Shown in pieces: positions 51,201 to 63,200 of a stretch of DNA of 64,000 nucleotides. This DNA comes from Albifimbria verrucaria (Eukaryota > Ascomycota > Sordariomycetes > Hypocreales > Stachybotryaceae): assembly GCA_020081605.1 (NCBI GenBank), contig JAHREC010000009.1, forward strand, positions 4,154,001 to 4,218,000, given 5' to 3'. Each line of letters begins with the position of its first letter. Position 1 is the first letter of the stretch. The notes under the pieces were generated by a model, which had not been told where the DNA came from, did not search any database, and saw only the letters and a program-made list of their open reading frames with translations. A program made the translations under genes and the position numbers.

Positions 51201-51930
51201 TACGACCAGTGTCAGAACAGACCCTACCGCCTGACGGACAAGGACATCCCGTCTTGAACAACAATCTCGGTTATTTGCATCTAGTGAGTGACTAAAATCT
51301 ATCGTGTGCGACGACAATAGCCAGATGTTTCAATCACATAAGCAGTTGACCCGCGCTGTTCAACAGCGCACCCTAATCATTCGTTTCCTCTCGCGATCTG
51401 TCTCAGGGTGGCTCTGCCTTGTAATGCACAAATGTCTCTCCTCGAGCCTCTCGTCACGTCTCGTCTCGATACAATCATCAATCCGGAGACTGGGCGCTCC
51501 TTGAATTTAGAGGCCCAGTCTGAGCCAGCTTCCGTACGCATGGCAGGCTCGGCTGTGAGGTAGATGCAAGACGAATTGGGAAGTAACAGTCTCCATACGT
51601 GCACTTTCTCATTTCGTCTGAAGTAACTATCCAAAACCTCCTTCTTACTCCTTCGTTCTGCAATCTGCTACTTAACATTTTGACTCAACATCGTGCTATA
51701 AGTGACCTTTGTCCGCAATCTGGTCCCGTGCATTGAGCGTACAGCTCATAAAGCAAGTCTTCCAGAACCTTACCCATGATACGTTTTCCTTCAAAAACCC
51801 GAGAAGCCCTCTCCTTCTCCTGTCCAAGGTTGACACTCGAGGCGGCTTCGAGCTGGGGCTGATCTGGTCTTTTGCAGCAAGCGTAAATACACACCTGGAC
51901 CTTAGGACGATTACTCGATAATTGAGTCAA
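48254..51930. other. long divergent intergenic region between PKS and MFS exporter
   Basis: A 3.7-kb stretch upstream of both the PKS (-) and the MFS gene (+). The - strand between about 49,000 and 49,920 has several medium open pieces in shifting frames with possible splice sites, which could be a decayed or error-broken gene. I recognise no domain there, including no clear Zn2Cys6 cluster. The rest shows nothing beyond probable promoters. Confidence 0.45.
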
Positions 51931-53783
51931 ATGGCTTCTACCGAAACCATGGAGCCTACGGTCCGACCAGTGACAGTTCTTCAAGAGACGACTAGAAGCA
52001 CACCACGCCAACCGATGGGCGGGCTTCGTCAAACAATGCTCATCATATCGTACGGAATACCAAAGCGTGGAAGGATGTATACCCACTGACATGGGCATAG
52101 ACTATTGATGGGCCTGCTCTTTTCAAGCCTTGATACTTCAATCGTATCGACATCGCTTGTCACAATCTCACACGACATGAATGACTTTGTGAATGCGCCA
52201 TGGATTGTCCTGGCGTATCTGTTGACATATATGGGTATCTATCCATAACGAGATGAGATTGACGTATTGCTCATGAGAAGACAGGTTTTGCGGTGTGTAT
52301 TTCGAAGCTTAGTGACATATATGGGCGACGCAACATGCTGGTAGCATCATGGGTGCTCTTTATTGGCTTCTCGCTCGGCTGTGCTTCCTCAGAAGATATG
52401 ATAGCACTGTAGGCCAAGATTCTTACGTTAGGTCTCTCAAGTAGGCTGACAAATTTTAGGATCGTATGTCGCGCATTCCAAGGTGTCGGTGCATCGGGCT
52501 TGTATAGCTTGACGCAAATTGGACTCATTGAAGTTGGACCTGCTCATCGTCCTAGCCTCATTGGCGCAATGGTTGGGGCTACACTCGCCGTTGCCTTCGT
52601 TCTTGGCCCTTTGGTCGGTGGTGTTATTTCTGAACTTTCCGACTGGAAGTGGTTGTTCAATATGAAGTGAGCTACTACTGAGAATAACCAACGACCTTGC
52701 TGATTCTCCTCTAGTATTCCTTTCGGGCTGGTTACAATCCTTATAATCACCAACTTCTGGCCCCATGAGGATGTAGCTCATATCTTCTCTTGGAGGGCAT
52801 TCACCAGCATCGACTTCGTGGGGAGTATCACCCTACTCAGCAGCTCCGGCTTTCTCGTCTTTGCAATACAACAGGCCGGATCCCAAGCATTTACATGGAG
52901 CAGCACAGCCATAGTCTCTGCGTTGGTTATATCTGCATTGAGTTGGGTTGCATTCGTTTGGTGGGAGGTTCTGTTGGAAATGAAGCGTTTCCCACGTATT
53001 GAGCCCATCTTCCCCATACGATTGATGCTTCGCCGCGTCTACTCTGCGGGCTTGGTGTATTAACCCCTTATGCACAGATTTGTTGGCTCGGCTAACGTAC
53101 CATAGGGTAACCCTACTCACAGGCTTTCCATACATTTCACTTTGCATTGTCATCCCAGAACGGTTCCAAATAGTGGACAGTGAAAGTGCCCTGATGGCCG
53201 GGGTGCATATTCTACCACTGCTTGGTTCATGCGCTCTGGGTTCTTTCATGGGCGGCGCGATCTCCAGTAAGAGGAACAATACATCCTACACTCTTGTCAT
53301 TGCATCGTGTCTTCAGGTTCTGGGTGTAAGTCTTATGACAACGGTTTCGGGGACTGACACCAGCGCTGGGGCACAGTATGCTTACCAGTCGATTTTGGAC
53401 TTGGAGTTGGGCTATCATTTTCAGCTGCAACCATTATGACAAACATTCTTGCAGCAGAGCCAAGCGAGAGAGCCTCAGCCCAGGGAGCCGTTGCCCAAGC
53501 GCGGGTCTTGGGCGGCTGCATAGGGCTTTCTGTCTGTACTGTCATCTTCAACCTACACACGAACGAATATCTTGATGACCATCTCACACCGGGACAACTT
53601 GTGAACTTGCACCGTTCGCCTTTATCTGGACTTCATCTCCCGAAGGAATTGAGGCAACTAGTGCGAGTGGTCTACGCCGGTGCATTTGCTGAAGAAATCA
53701 GGGTAATGGTTATCGCCTGCGCTTTGATGGTCATCATGTCACTGTTCACCTTGGAAAAACGGCCCGCTCCCTTGAGAAGTTGA
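51931..53783 (+). CDS. MFS drug/metabolite efflux transporter (DHA2-like)
   Basis: A plasma-membrane proton-coupled exporter, probably for the product of the neighbouring PKS or for drugs. Six exons: 51931-52049, 52101-52234, 52285-52408, 52460-52666, 52715-53056 and 53106-53783; about 534 aa, right for the 14-helix family. Helix 1 carries FSSLDTSIVSTSLVTI, as in DHA2 members; motif A is KLSDIYGRRNML after helix 2, with ARG-like RAFQGVGASG next and motif C as LGPLVGGVISE. Later hydrophobic segments include FVGSITLLSSSGFLVFAI and IMTNILAAEP. The N-terminal 30 residues are polar and cytosolic. One base is missing near 53,397 (TTTTGG), after which the protein continues with an expected glycine-rich helix. 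It is divergent from the PKS, consistent with a shared control region. Confidence 0.9.
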
Positions 53784-54703
53784 CAGGCCCATCAAAGGAA
53801 GAACCATTTTCACGTCGATGCAGCGACTCAGGAACAGAACTGAATGAAATGGCTAGCGTCCACCAAACGGTCTGAAGATAGGTTGGCGCTCATTCGGCAG
53901 TATCTGAGGATCACGAGCCCTCCATGCTCGCGGGCGGCTGGATGGAGCCTCTTTGGCACGAGTTGAGAATTATGCAGATGTTGATCATCCAAACAAGAAA
54001 ATAAGTGGTAGCTATCATTAGGGAGTACATGGAGGTGGCGTTGGAGTTCTAGCTGGACGGTATAAATTGATTCTTAAGTTATCTTGTTGCTGATAATCAA
54101 GGCTCCTATGACTTTTACAACTAGCAGTATGGAATGCCTCAAGACATTCTGGGACCAAGAACTAATGTGCTGGAAATGATGATCCTAAAATAGCCAATGA
54201 AGTCTGACGACAGTAATCGAAAATGTTTGGGCTCTGAGAGGTTGGTCCAGGATTTATCCCTGACTCTAGGTTTCTGTTCAAGAACAGACTGATCATGATG
54301 TTTGTGTCATATCTCGAGCCTTCGTTGGAAATATTGAGACAATGGGTGTCGACGTGGTTAGGCTCACGGACGTAACGAACATACAGAAATAGAAAGGAGG
54401 CGGATAAATGCATGAGCCACGTCGGATATCCATGTAAGTGTGGTGCTGCATCTGAGAATGTCTCTGCTGCAGCGATATGCCTACCTATTGTGTTGGCGTT
54501 CCACAACATATGAATGTTGTGGGCGGTCGATTCCTCGCGTGTCCATACAGATTCAAATGCAGTGCAACGGGCTGCTTTAGCTAATGGCGGTGCAATATTG
54601 GAGGTTCTGACTATGACAAACGGAGGAGCCCGAGAGATATAGCGATTGGGAAATGCTTTTGAGTTTCATTGATCTTGTGTTCATCCTAACTACTGCATGA
54701 AAA
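53784..54703. other. convergent intergenic region, MFS to cupin
   Basis: 3' flanks of the MFS gene and the cupin gene, which point toward each other. No supported coding frame. Confidence 0.5.
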
Positions 54704-55261
54704 TCAGCTAGCCACGTCAATTGTAGGACCCTGATCACCGTAGATCGGGTCTTGCTGGAACCAGTCTAACGATCCAATTCTTCCGGAGTGATCTTCCTCA
54801 TTCGGCCCTCCGTAGCACATGTCCCAAGACTTCCCAGCTGGATAGCTCCCCACCATCTCAAAGCCACCGTCCATGTCTTCGAGCAGGCGATGCGCAACCC
54901 CAGCCGGCACGACCATGACATCGCCTTTGGAAACCACAGGCTCGACGCGGTCGGGATTGTCCTCGCCACCAAAACAGAGCCTGGCGCGGCCGCTGCTGAC
55001 GCACAGCACCTCATGGGTGGTGCTGTGGAAGTGCGACGTGTCGTACATGGTGTATTGCCACTGGGGCTCGACGACGCCAACGCGGCTGAGGTGAGACCTT
55101 ATCGTCGAGGCCGAAGCCGATGATGGGAATACAGAGTGGTAGATCAGCAAGGGCTTCTGCTGGATGCTCGTGTTGGGCCCTTTGCTCCCGGCTGGGATTT
55201 GGTGCTTGGAGACACGGAGGGAGGAGAGAGGAGCGGGGGTTAGAGCAGCGTCTTTGGACAT
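54704..55261 (-). CDS. cupin-fold protein (YjlB-like)
   Basis: A single-exon gene of 185 aa; start ATG 55261 (MSKDAALTPAP), although the frame stays open upstream without a better ATG. The cupin barrel shows metal-ligand motif 1 as HFHSTTHEVLCVSSGRA (His, His, Glu) followed by GDVMVVPAGVAHRL with the second His, so a metal-binding site is likely intact. The size and layout match small YjlB/RmlC-like cupins, whose substrates are mostly unknown. This one reads without a frame break. It shares strand with the hydrolase 0.6 kb upstream. It could be an isomerase, dioxygenase or cyclase-like partner of the PKS, or a housekeeping protein unrelated to it. Confidence 0.85.
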   Translation of the reverse strand: MSKDAALTPAPLSSLRVSKHQIPAGSKGPNTSIQQKPLLIYHSVFPSSASASTIRSHLSRVGVVEPQWQYTMYDTSHFHSTTHEVLCVSSGRARLCFGGEDNPDRVEPVVSKGDVMVVPAGVAHRLLEDMDGGFEMVGSYPAGKSWDMCYGGPNEEDHSGRIGSLDWFQQDPIYGDQGPTIDVAS

Positions 55262-55883
55262 TTTCGCGACGAAAGAAGCAAGGCAGCGTACTTTTTGACA
55301 AATGATTGATACAGAGCCAGGTGTGTGGGGTGATACTGCGGAGCCTCCTAGACTTTGGGAGGAGAGTGCAATATCGTGACGTGACGAGGCCAAACTGGAG
55401 AGCACACTTATACGATAATGAAAAGAACCACACGCATATGGCCTCAAACACCCGCAAGCAAAAGGAGTTGGTCGAATATCCGTTCTGATCAATCTTTTCA
55501 TGTCAAGAAAGGGTAGTTTGCAGAGAAGCGTTTAGCTCGATGGTTAGTGACGGAGGCGCATTTAATTTACTTATACTGACGTCAGGAAGCTGGCGATCCT
55601 AACAAGACGCGCGCATAGTAAATCAGTTAGAGGATTCATTTCACACTCTACACCAAACCCTTCTAGAAAGAACAAATGAAAGACGAAATATTTTTGTTTT
55701 ATAAAATAAAAAAATAAAATAAATGGGAGTACTTTATAAATGTACGTTCTAGTTCATTATATATACCATCTATGCCCTTGGTCTAACCCAAGCATCATGC
55801 CTCATTAAACTGCCCGCAGACTCTATTCTTTATAAAACGCTGCGTCAACCGTAACCGTCTATTCCCTTGCTTTTTGAACAAAT
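55262..55883. other. intergenic with an AT-rich tract
   Basis: Contains an A/T tract at about 55,685-55,760 (A and TA runs), the promoter side of the cupin gene and the 3' flank of the hydrolase. Near 55,530 a stretch resembles a tRNA D arm, but no T arm or acceptor pairing follows. Confidence 0.5.
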
Positions 55884-56758
55884 TCACTTTTCAGAACCGA
55901 CTGCTCGCTGCCAGGACTTCTGGATGGCGCCCCAGTACTGCTCCGGGTGCATGCGCATGTGGCCGACGTGGTTGCTTCCCTCGAACATCTCGAAGTCGGC
56001 CTCCCAGCCCAGCTCCTTGGACTCGGCAATGTGGCGCTCGATGTCGCCGTAGCCGATCAGGTCGTCCTCCTTGCTGTAGAGGTACAGGCGGCGCGAGTCC
56101 TTGGTCTCATACGTGTCCATGTTGGTCGTCTGGCGAGCAAGGGCACCGGCGTGCGTGCGGCCGATGCACCACTCGTAGCAGCCGTTGGCCACCAGGACGG
56201 CGGCCCAGAGCGTCTGGGTCACGACGAAGGGCCAGGGAACCAGCCGGCGGTGCCGAGGGCCATGGCGCGGCCCCAGCGGCGCAGGTTGTCGATGGTCATG
56301 TCGGTGCTGCCCGGGGTGGAGTCGAAGGAGAGCAGCTTATGCGGCAAGGGCGCGTCGTAGCGCAGCTTGTATGTGTTGATAGTGGCAGCGTAGTTGATGG
56401 CGCCCGTGTTGGACATGGCATGCATCAGGATGGCGCCGTCACGGGGATTGGAGGACGGGCCGGCCGGGAACAGGGCGTCGACAACGTGCACCATGGCCTC
56501 GGAGCGCTGGTCCAGGTCCGAGAACATGGCCTTGGAGATGGGCGAGAGCACGGCGATCAGCTTCGCGTGCGGGAACAGAGCGTGGAAGCCATCGGTGTAC
56601 TTGGTGACGTGTTTGGGCAGGCCGTCGCCCCAGCCGAAGACGACGACGGCCGAGGGGTGGTCTGGCGGCGCCGGGCCGTCCTGTGCATCGGCCTCGCGCA
56701 CGAAGACCTGGTCCGAGAGGGCCGTGAAGCCCGGGAAGACGGGCGCTTTCTCAGGCAT
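55884..56758 (-). CDS. DUF829 / PaxU-type alpha/beta hydrolase
   Basis: About 291 aa from ATG 56758 (MPEKAPVFPGF). The family (PF05705, TMEM53/PaxU) has an alpha/beta-hydrolase fold; a member named PaxU sits in the paxilline cluster, but its chemistry is not settled. Visible features are strand 1 VVVFGWGDG, a nucleophile elbow LMHAMSNTGAIN with Ser, a likely acid in YSKEDDLIGYGD, and His in GSNHVGHMRMHPEQY. One base is missing near 56,236 (CCC in sense), after which WPFVVTQTLWAAVLVANG continues the protein. Codon use is strongly GC-rich at third positions, unlike the AT-richer PKS region to its left, so it may be a conserved neighbour rather than a cluster gene. A role in releasing the polyketide is speculation. 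Confidence 0.85.
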
Positions 56759-58673
56759 TGCTGCTGCGGTTCGGTGGACTGGACTGGACTGGAGATGTTA
56801 TGTGGGAGGATCCGCGAACACCCACACCTCGCGGTCCGACCGGCGACGATTGACTTATAAGTCCTGCCATGTCAGCCTGATGCCGCATCATGGCTTACCC
56901 CTGTTAGGAAAATGTTGGGATATTTGACGGCCCCTGCACCACCGAGATTCGGCGACCCCTTCTCTGGGACGGAGTAGGCTTCTACATTTAGCAACGGCAC
57001 CGGCTCTCGTCAAGCACGGATGGGCCTGGTCTGACCAATTTTTCGAATTTCCAAGCGTCCAGAAGGCACTAATACCCGCCCGGCCGTCGCTGATTCAGTG
57101 GGCTCGCACGTTTTAACGTAACTTAGCTTAAACACGGCCAAGAAGGCTACCACACACACCGACGCCAAGGGCCCCGGTCCTAAGTGGAGCCGCCTGTCGA
57201 CTTGCCGAGGTCTATCTGACTGGCGGCGACGTCGACGACGAAGATAGAAAGAATCTGTATTGCGCGCGACTTTGTTGGGGGCCGCGGACTATCATGTGCT
57301 GCCGAAAACGTTGTGCCGTCTCCTCGTTTACGGCCGAATAAGAAGCAGGCTCAGCTGATGCAAGGATAGATAATGCGGTAGCATCGGGCGTTGAGGAGAT
57401 TGATCGCTTGGCTGGTGCAGCCCGTCCTGATACTGCACGTTCGGTGCTCGGAGAGTTGGAACATGCGGCGTTGCATTGTAAAATTCATAGTTCTGACTGT
57501 TCGCTATTGCATGCTCTCGATGTCTCAATGATCATATATGCTTATCTTTAAGCGTATGAAACCAATGCCTGAAAAATGATCAATCACAGGGCTGCAAAGA
57601 AAAGCCACCGGCGTAGTCACCAGGGTTCCAGCAGCCGTTTCTCGAACCAACACCAGGTAACCGGATGCGACTCCGCCCGCATCACACCGTGCAAACCACG
57701 GCCGACGCATCGGCTCCGGTCCGGTGGTTGTGGAGAAGAGTCTGGACTGCTCCGAGTCCAACAGCCGGGCCACGCTTGAGAACGGGCGAGTCTGGCCGGC
57801 TGGTGGTCCACCAACTGTGTCATGTTGCATTGTTGCAAAGGGACGATCGCCACGAAAGAGCCAAGAAATGCCGGCGGCAAATAAGCATATCTCGCATGTA
57901 AGGAAGACCGGGGTAGTGCTTCCTCTTGCATCTACCTTGATCCAACCTGTCGACAACTCGGCTGCTTGGCGGCGGCTTCATCTCATCGTAGTAAATGAAG
58001 ATACTACACAATCTTGCACGCACAAGATTTAATTGGTCATTTCAAGACACGCTCTGCTCTGTTGTTCCCTGGGGCCACCTTATAGATGCGCACACCAAAG
58101 TAACCTGCATCTCACCACTTTGGGAAGATGCCGGTCCAAGTCCATACGAGCAAACGCATCCTCGATGATACATCTTCACCATTATATTCAGCAGATCAGT
58201 TTGTGCAATTTCCTAATACGTGGATGATTTAAATTTTCGAAGTGCATCTCTTGGAAAGCCCGGACAATCACGAATGTAATTATGAAAGCCGCTCCTGCAA
58301 CTCCCTTAACCTCATACCTCACCATGATTGGGACATTCAATGGTAAGCAACGGAATTAAAAGGCATTGGTGCAAAAAGTTGAATGTCACCAGGCTCCAAT
58401 GACGTGCAGCCGACTCGATCGAATCAGCAGAGTCGCATTTCTCAACCTTTTGGGAAGATGCTCTTGGTTTTTCAACTGTATATCAAGTGCCCAAAGTTGT
58501 AAGAACCATGTGCGTAAACCTATCGTGTCTGTCTATCTCCCCGTAGCCCCTCCGCTGTTACCTGAGCCTGTAAGCTATCCAGAGAAAGGCCGTCGTGGTC
58601 TACCGTAATTCCGAAGCCGGGCTTGAGCGGGTTTCGCGGCCCTGTTTCCTGTGACGTGATGCCTTTACTTGCT
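56759..58673. other. gene-free stretch
   Basis: Upstream region of the hydrolase and 3' flank of the Dabb gene. Overlapping frames on both strands near 57,500-58,000 look like shadows; no domain or splice pattern was recognised. Confidence 0.45.
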
Positions 58674-59243
58674 TCACAGGGCGGCGCCGCCGATAGCCTG
58701 GGGCTTGAAGTAGACGGTCAGCAGGCCCTCGACGGTCAGCGTCTTGAAGACCTTCTTGATCTCGATGTGCGCCTGGCAATCCTCATCGTAGAACTTCATG
58801 TCGTCCATGCTGGCAAACTCCGTCTTGCACACGAAAGTGTAGCCCTGCGAGCGCTGGTCCTCCTCGGCGGGGCCGGCAAGGACGGACAGAATGTAGGGCT
58901 TGCCATTCTATTCGGGGAGAAAAATTCAAAAGTCAGTAAATAGTACGGCCATTTCTGGTTAAGATGAGGATCGCCAAGGAAATTTTGCCGGTGAGAAGAG
59001 GACAGATTATGAAAACGTTGCGCTGAGGCCATGGTCTTGAACCTCGGTTATGTGGTGACTTCACACGACACGACGCATATAATCCAACACCAATAGCCCT
59101 CACGATGCCGTCAAAAACCACTGGAGAAATTTCCTTACCCTCTCGTGAGTCGTAGCGAGCACCTTGTACTGCTCCAGGAGCTTCTGGCGATCCTCCTCCT
59201 TGGGGATCTTGAACATGGTGATTCTGTGCACGCGGTCCGCCAT
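58674..59243 (-). CDS. Dabb (stress-responsive A/B barrel) domain protein
   Basis: 112 aa in two exons, 59243-59139 and 58907-58674, joined across a 231-bp intron in phase 0. The start MADRVHRITMFKIP and the body (YTFVCKTEFASMDDMKFYDE, HIEIKKVF, GLLTVYFKPQ) match the small dimeric alpha+beta barrel proteins (PF07876) typical of plants and fungi. Some relatives cyclise polyketides (olivetolic acid cyclase), but most, including small fungal ones, are of unknown or stress function. It reads cleanly. It lies more than 10 kb from the PKS beyond gene-free DNA, so a link to the cluster is weak. The length is full for the family. Confidence 0.9.
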
Positions 59244-60289
59244 TTTGGTCGATTGTGGTGAAATAGACGGAGAAATTGCCGATGCAAGTCAAAGCCGCTG
59301 CGGCGCGATGAGAGAGACAAAGAGGAGATCGTGGGAACGAGGAGATCAAGGGCTAATTAATCCGGTGCGTTTCCGAGGGTAGCCGTCCGTGGAAGAGCAG
59401 GAAAAGAGCGGGCGAGAGGAGGGAGGATTGGTGTGTTTTGGACGAGGGAAAGGGATCGAGACATCGACATTGGAAAAAGCAGCATCATATCATTATGCAA
59501 CATATGCACCAGCACAGCCCACCGGCCCCCGGTATTAGCTAATTACACCACACACACACACACACATTCACGCACACGCACACATGCACATGCACAAGCA
59601 CACGCACACGGGTGTGCTATGCTCTGCTCTCCCGAACCAAAGAGACCCTATGGCTGGGTCCAACTCCAGAAGCCAAGCGAACCCTCGTCAGCGAGGCGAC
59701 CCCTCTTGTTCGTCACCCCACCTCGCTCACCTCCACGCTCCCTCTCCCCACGATGGTCTCACATAAACCCCGCCAGCTGTGGAGGGCCAGACTCAACCTA
59801 AACCTCTCATTGCTCCTTGCGGAAAGCAATGCCTTGCTCCCTCCTCCTGCCGCAGGCACCATCTTACCTTGTGCTCCATCCAAGCTCGGGTTCAAACTAG
59901 CGTGCACCGCGATGTGACATGGCATGCATAGGCTTAGATCATCATCATGTTCCGGCGAGTCTCTTCGATGCCTGGCCCACCCATCCCAAGATAAGAGAGA
60001 GTCCAGTATACATACGCGCTAGCGGCTAATGACGGTGTAAGAAACCTTGTATATCTGCATGCCTGAATCAAAACATTCCCAATTTCCTTCAGAACTCCAG
60101 TAACTCCGTTCCCAATGCTAGTGGTCTCTCAATCATTCCATTCGTCATGTTCCGGCCTATATAATAGGTCCAAAGTAATAAAGCGATCCGTTCGACTTAG
60201 CAACGGTCATGACAGTTGAAATACCGCACCCTGCGTGCGTTCTGTGTCCTCTGCGCCATCGCCCAACAACGGCAGGCCTCGCCGGCCCG
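59244..60289. other. intergenic between Dabb gene and histidine kinase
   Basis: Promoter side of the Dabb gene and 3' flank of the histidine kinase. It contains a CA microsatellite (listed separately) and no supported coding frame. Confidence 0.5.
59546..59610. repeat. CA-rich microsatellite
   Basis: Runs of CA about ten units long followed by interrupted CGCACA/CATGCACA copies. Simple sequence repeat of about 65 bp upstream of the Dabb gene. Confidence 0.9.
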
Positions 60290-63200
60290 TTACCTTACAG
60301 GTGAGCTCGGGCTCAGTCCACCCATCCGTCGTACCACAACCTGCATCCTTTCAATAAGCTCCGGGATTCGGTACGGTTTGACCAGCACGTCGTCGCACCC
60401 GGCCATCTTCGCCTCCGCCACCTGCTCCGGCCGTCCATTAGCCGTAACGGCAATCACCGGTATACGGCCTCCTGACGCGCAGAAAACCTGGCCTTCCTGC
60501 TCCAGCTCTCGGATGCGCCTGGTGCACGTCAAGCCGTCCTGGATCGGCATCTCGATATCCATGAGCACAACATTGATGGGAATCGGCTGTGCACTTGGGC
60601 TCCCTCTCGAGGCTCCATCATTGGCGTCACTGCCGCTTCTCGAGAGGAGCCTTGCGCCCACCGATTTCTGGAGCTTTTCCAATGCTTCGATTCCATGGTT
60701 CGCCACATCCACACAAAATCCTTTGGCACTGAGGCCTCTTCTCGTAATTTGCTGGTTGATCAGGTTATCTTCCACAACCAAGATCCCGTCAAGCCGCGCG
60801 TTGCCGCCGAGGTGAGTTGGTCGTTGAATAGCAGGCAACGGGAGACGTTTGGATAGCCCTTGTTTGGGGTTGGCCATGTTCCCGACAGGGCCCCAGCATT
60901 GGTGTTGGCGAAGAGTGCGGCTGCAGCTGCCGTTGCCTCTGCTTCTTTTCTAGCGTCTTCGCTGGGGACATAAGCCTCGATGTAAAAGGCAAAGGTGGAG
61001 CCGACTCCAGGTCTGCTCGCAACACCAATAGCTCCGTTTTGTAATTCTGTTAAACGTCTTGAAATGAAAAGTCCCAAACCAGAGCCACCATATTTGACGT
61101 GAGTTTTAGAGCTAGCCTGGACGAACCTGTGAAACAGGCTGCCCATTTCACTTTCGGTGAGACCTTGACCCGTATCCTGGACTTCAAATAAGAGATAAAC
61201 TGGATGAGCCCTGCCCCTGAGTGCCGGTTGCTCGTATTCTTCAGACACGTCGCAAAAACGTGGGATGAAATCCACAATAGTCATATCCCGTCCTGGGATG
61301 GACTTGGAGGCCTTCACCCGTATCGTCACATTGCGTGTTTTCCCTGATTTTGTGAATTTGAGAGCATTCGTTAACAGATTGATGAGAACCTGCTTCACGC
61401 GCGATGGATCGAGATCCAGGTAGTCGTATCCCAGTTGATCGAATGATTTGTCAACGATGGACGTGAGGACGATATCCACACGGCGTGCCTCGACTTCGAA
61501 CATTTTGAGCGCATCCTTGACGATTTGGATAGGATTCACCGTGCAAGGTGTCACCGCCAGGAATTTGGAGTCAAGCTTTGACATGGTGAGAATGTCATCG
61601 ACGATGCGTTTCTGATGTTGGGCACAGGTGACGATAATTTCAGCGTTTTCAATGCTGTCCTCCAAGAGCCTCCGCACCTCTTCAGATCTTCCGCTCTCTC
61701 CAGGACTGCGGTCTCGGGCATCGTAGCTGGAATTGCCCGGGCTCAGTGGTGCTGAGCTTGTATCGATATCTTGTACCCTAGACAAGGAGGCAATGATTGC
61801 GTCTGTACAATGAAGCATGGCGCTCAGAGGGTTACGCATCTCGTGAGATGTCATGTCAACGAAGTTCTCCTGCTGCCGTTTTGACTCGATTGCCTCTTCT
61901 TTTCTTAGTTTCTCTTGGTCGAGCTGCCACCTTTGCATGGAAACATCACTGAGGCAGCCAGTGAATGACTGAATAATGCCCTCCGAGCTTTTCACCGGCA
62001 TGAATGTTGCTACGACCCATCGTGGAGCGACAATCGCGTTTCCTCCAGCATCTTCTGCGGTCCACTCAGTCTTGAACCGGATTTCTGCTGCTTGTGGGCG
62101 ACCTGTGATCTTCAACTTTTCCAGGCTATCCGTGAGCACATTGAGATCTTCTTCCACCACGCAAGACTGCCAGGGCTCAACATTGGTTCTCGAAAGGTCA
62201 ACTTTCGGCAATCCACTGAGCTCCCAGAATAAGTTGTTGGCACTTAGGAGACGTCCATCCATGCTCATATCATACATGCCCACAGTGGCCAGCTCCGCCA
62301 GCCGCTTCAAGTTTTCGGCTTCCTGAGCTCTCCGTATCGCCTCCTCGGCTGTGTGCTTCTGTACAGTCATGTCGATTAAACAAGTGAGCATACGAACGAT
62401 GCTACCATCAGGGGCGCGCTCTGCCTTGGCCGAAGCCAATACATGGCGGGTATCTCTGTCAAAGACCGGGGTGTGTGGTTTACCGGGAGCCCAGGCTCTA
62501 TTTGAGCCCCATTCACAGGTACGCGGAACTCAAATGTGACCACATCTGCTCTCTTAATATCCTCGTAAGCCTGCACGATGCGGTGCTGGTCTTCCTCCAC
62601 TGCGCACTCAATGAGGGCTCTCGGCCCGATTGGGCCACTGGGGTAACCTGTAATGCGATACCACGCTTCGTTGGCAAACGTGACGCTGCCTTGGGTGTCC
62701 TGAAAAGACATGCCAACAGGAATAAACTCGGCGATGGCCTCAAAATTCTGAATCGACCGATTTGCCTGTTCCGTTTGATCCGCCAACTTCCGTTGCAGGA
62801 TGACCTTATCATGCGTAGCACGTTCCACCGCATTCCGACCGCGACGGGTTTCTTCCTCTAGAAGAACGGTTGTGGCAAGGAAACTCGTTAATTTCTGACT
62901 GAGTAATGAAATGAACTGCCTGTAATCGTTGTCGAAAGGTCGCCGAGGATTGAGACCGAGGACCAGGATACCCATCGCGTCCTTCTCCTTTGTTGGGTGT
63001 ATAGGCAGGACAACCGCAGCCTGACAAGGGTCTCCAAAGCCTCGCCACTCAAGTCCGTGTAGTAACCTTTCGGGGAGAGTCTCATCGATGGTCTGCAATA
63101 GTAGCGGCTGTGGAGCAATTAGAGCTTCACGGAATTTTGAGGCTAGGCCTTCATCCGAGTCCCCAAGATCCAGGACAGGTGGAGCAATTGGGTGATTGTC

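Noticed and set aside
55525..55560. tRNA-like D-arm sequence
   Set aside because: No anticodon arm, T arm or acceptor pairing follows at the right distance.
55874..56860. 328-codon + strand frame rich in Arg and Gly
   Set aside because: Antisense to the GC-rich DUF829 hydrolase, whose own strand carries the conserved motifs.
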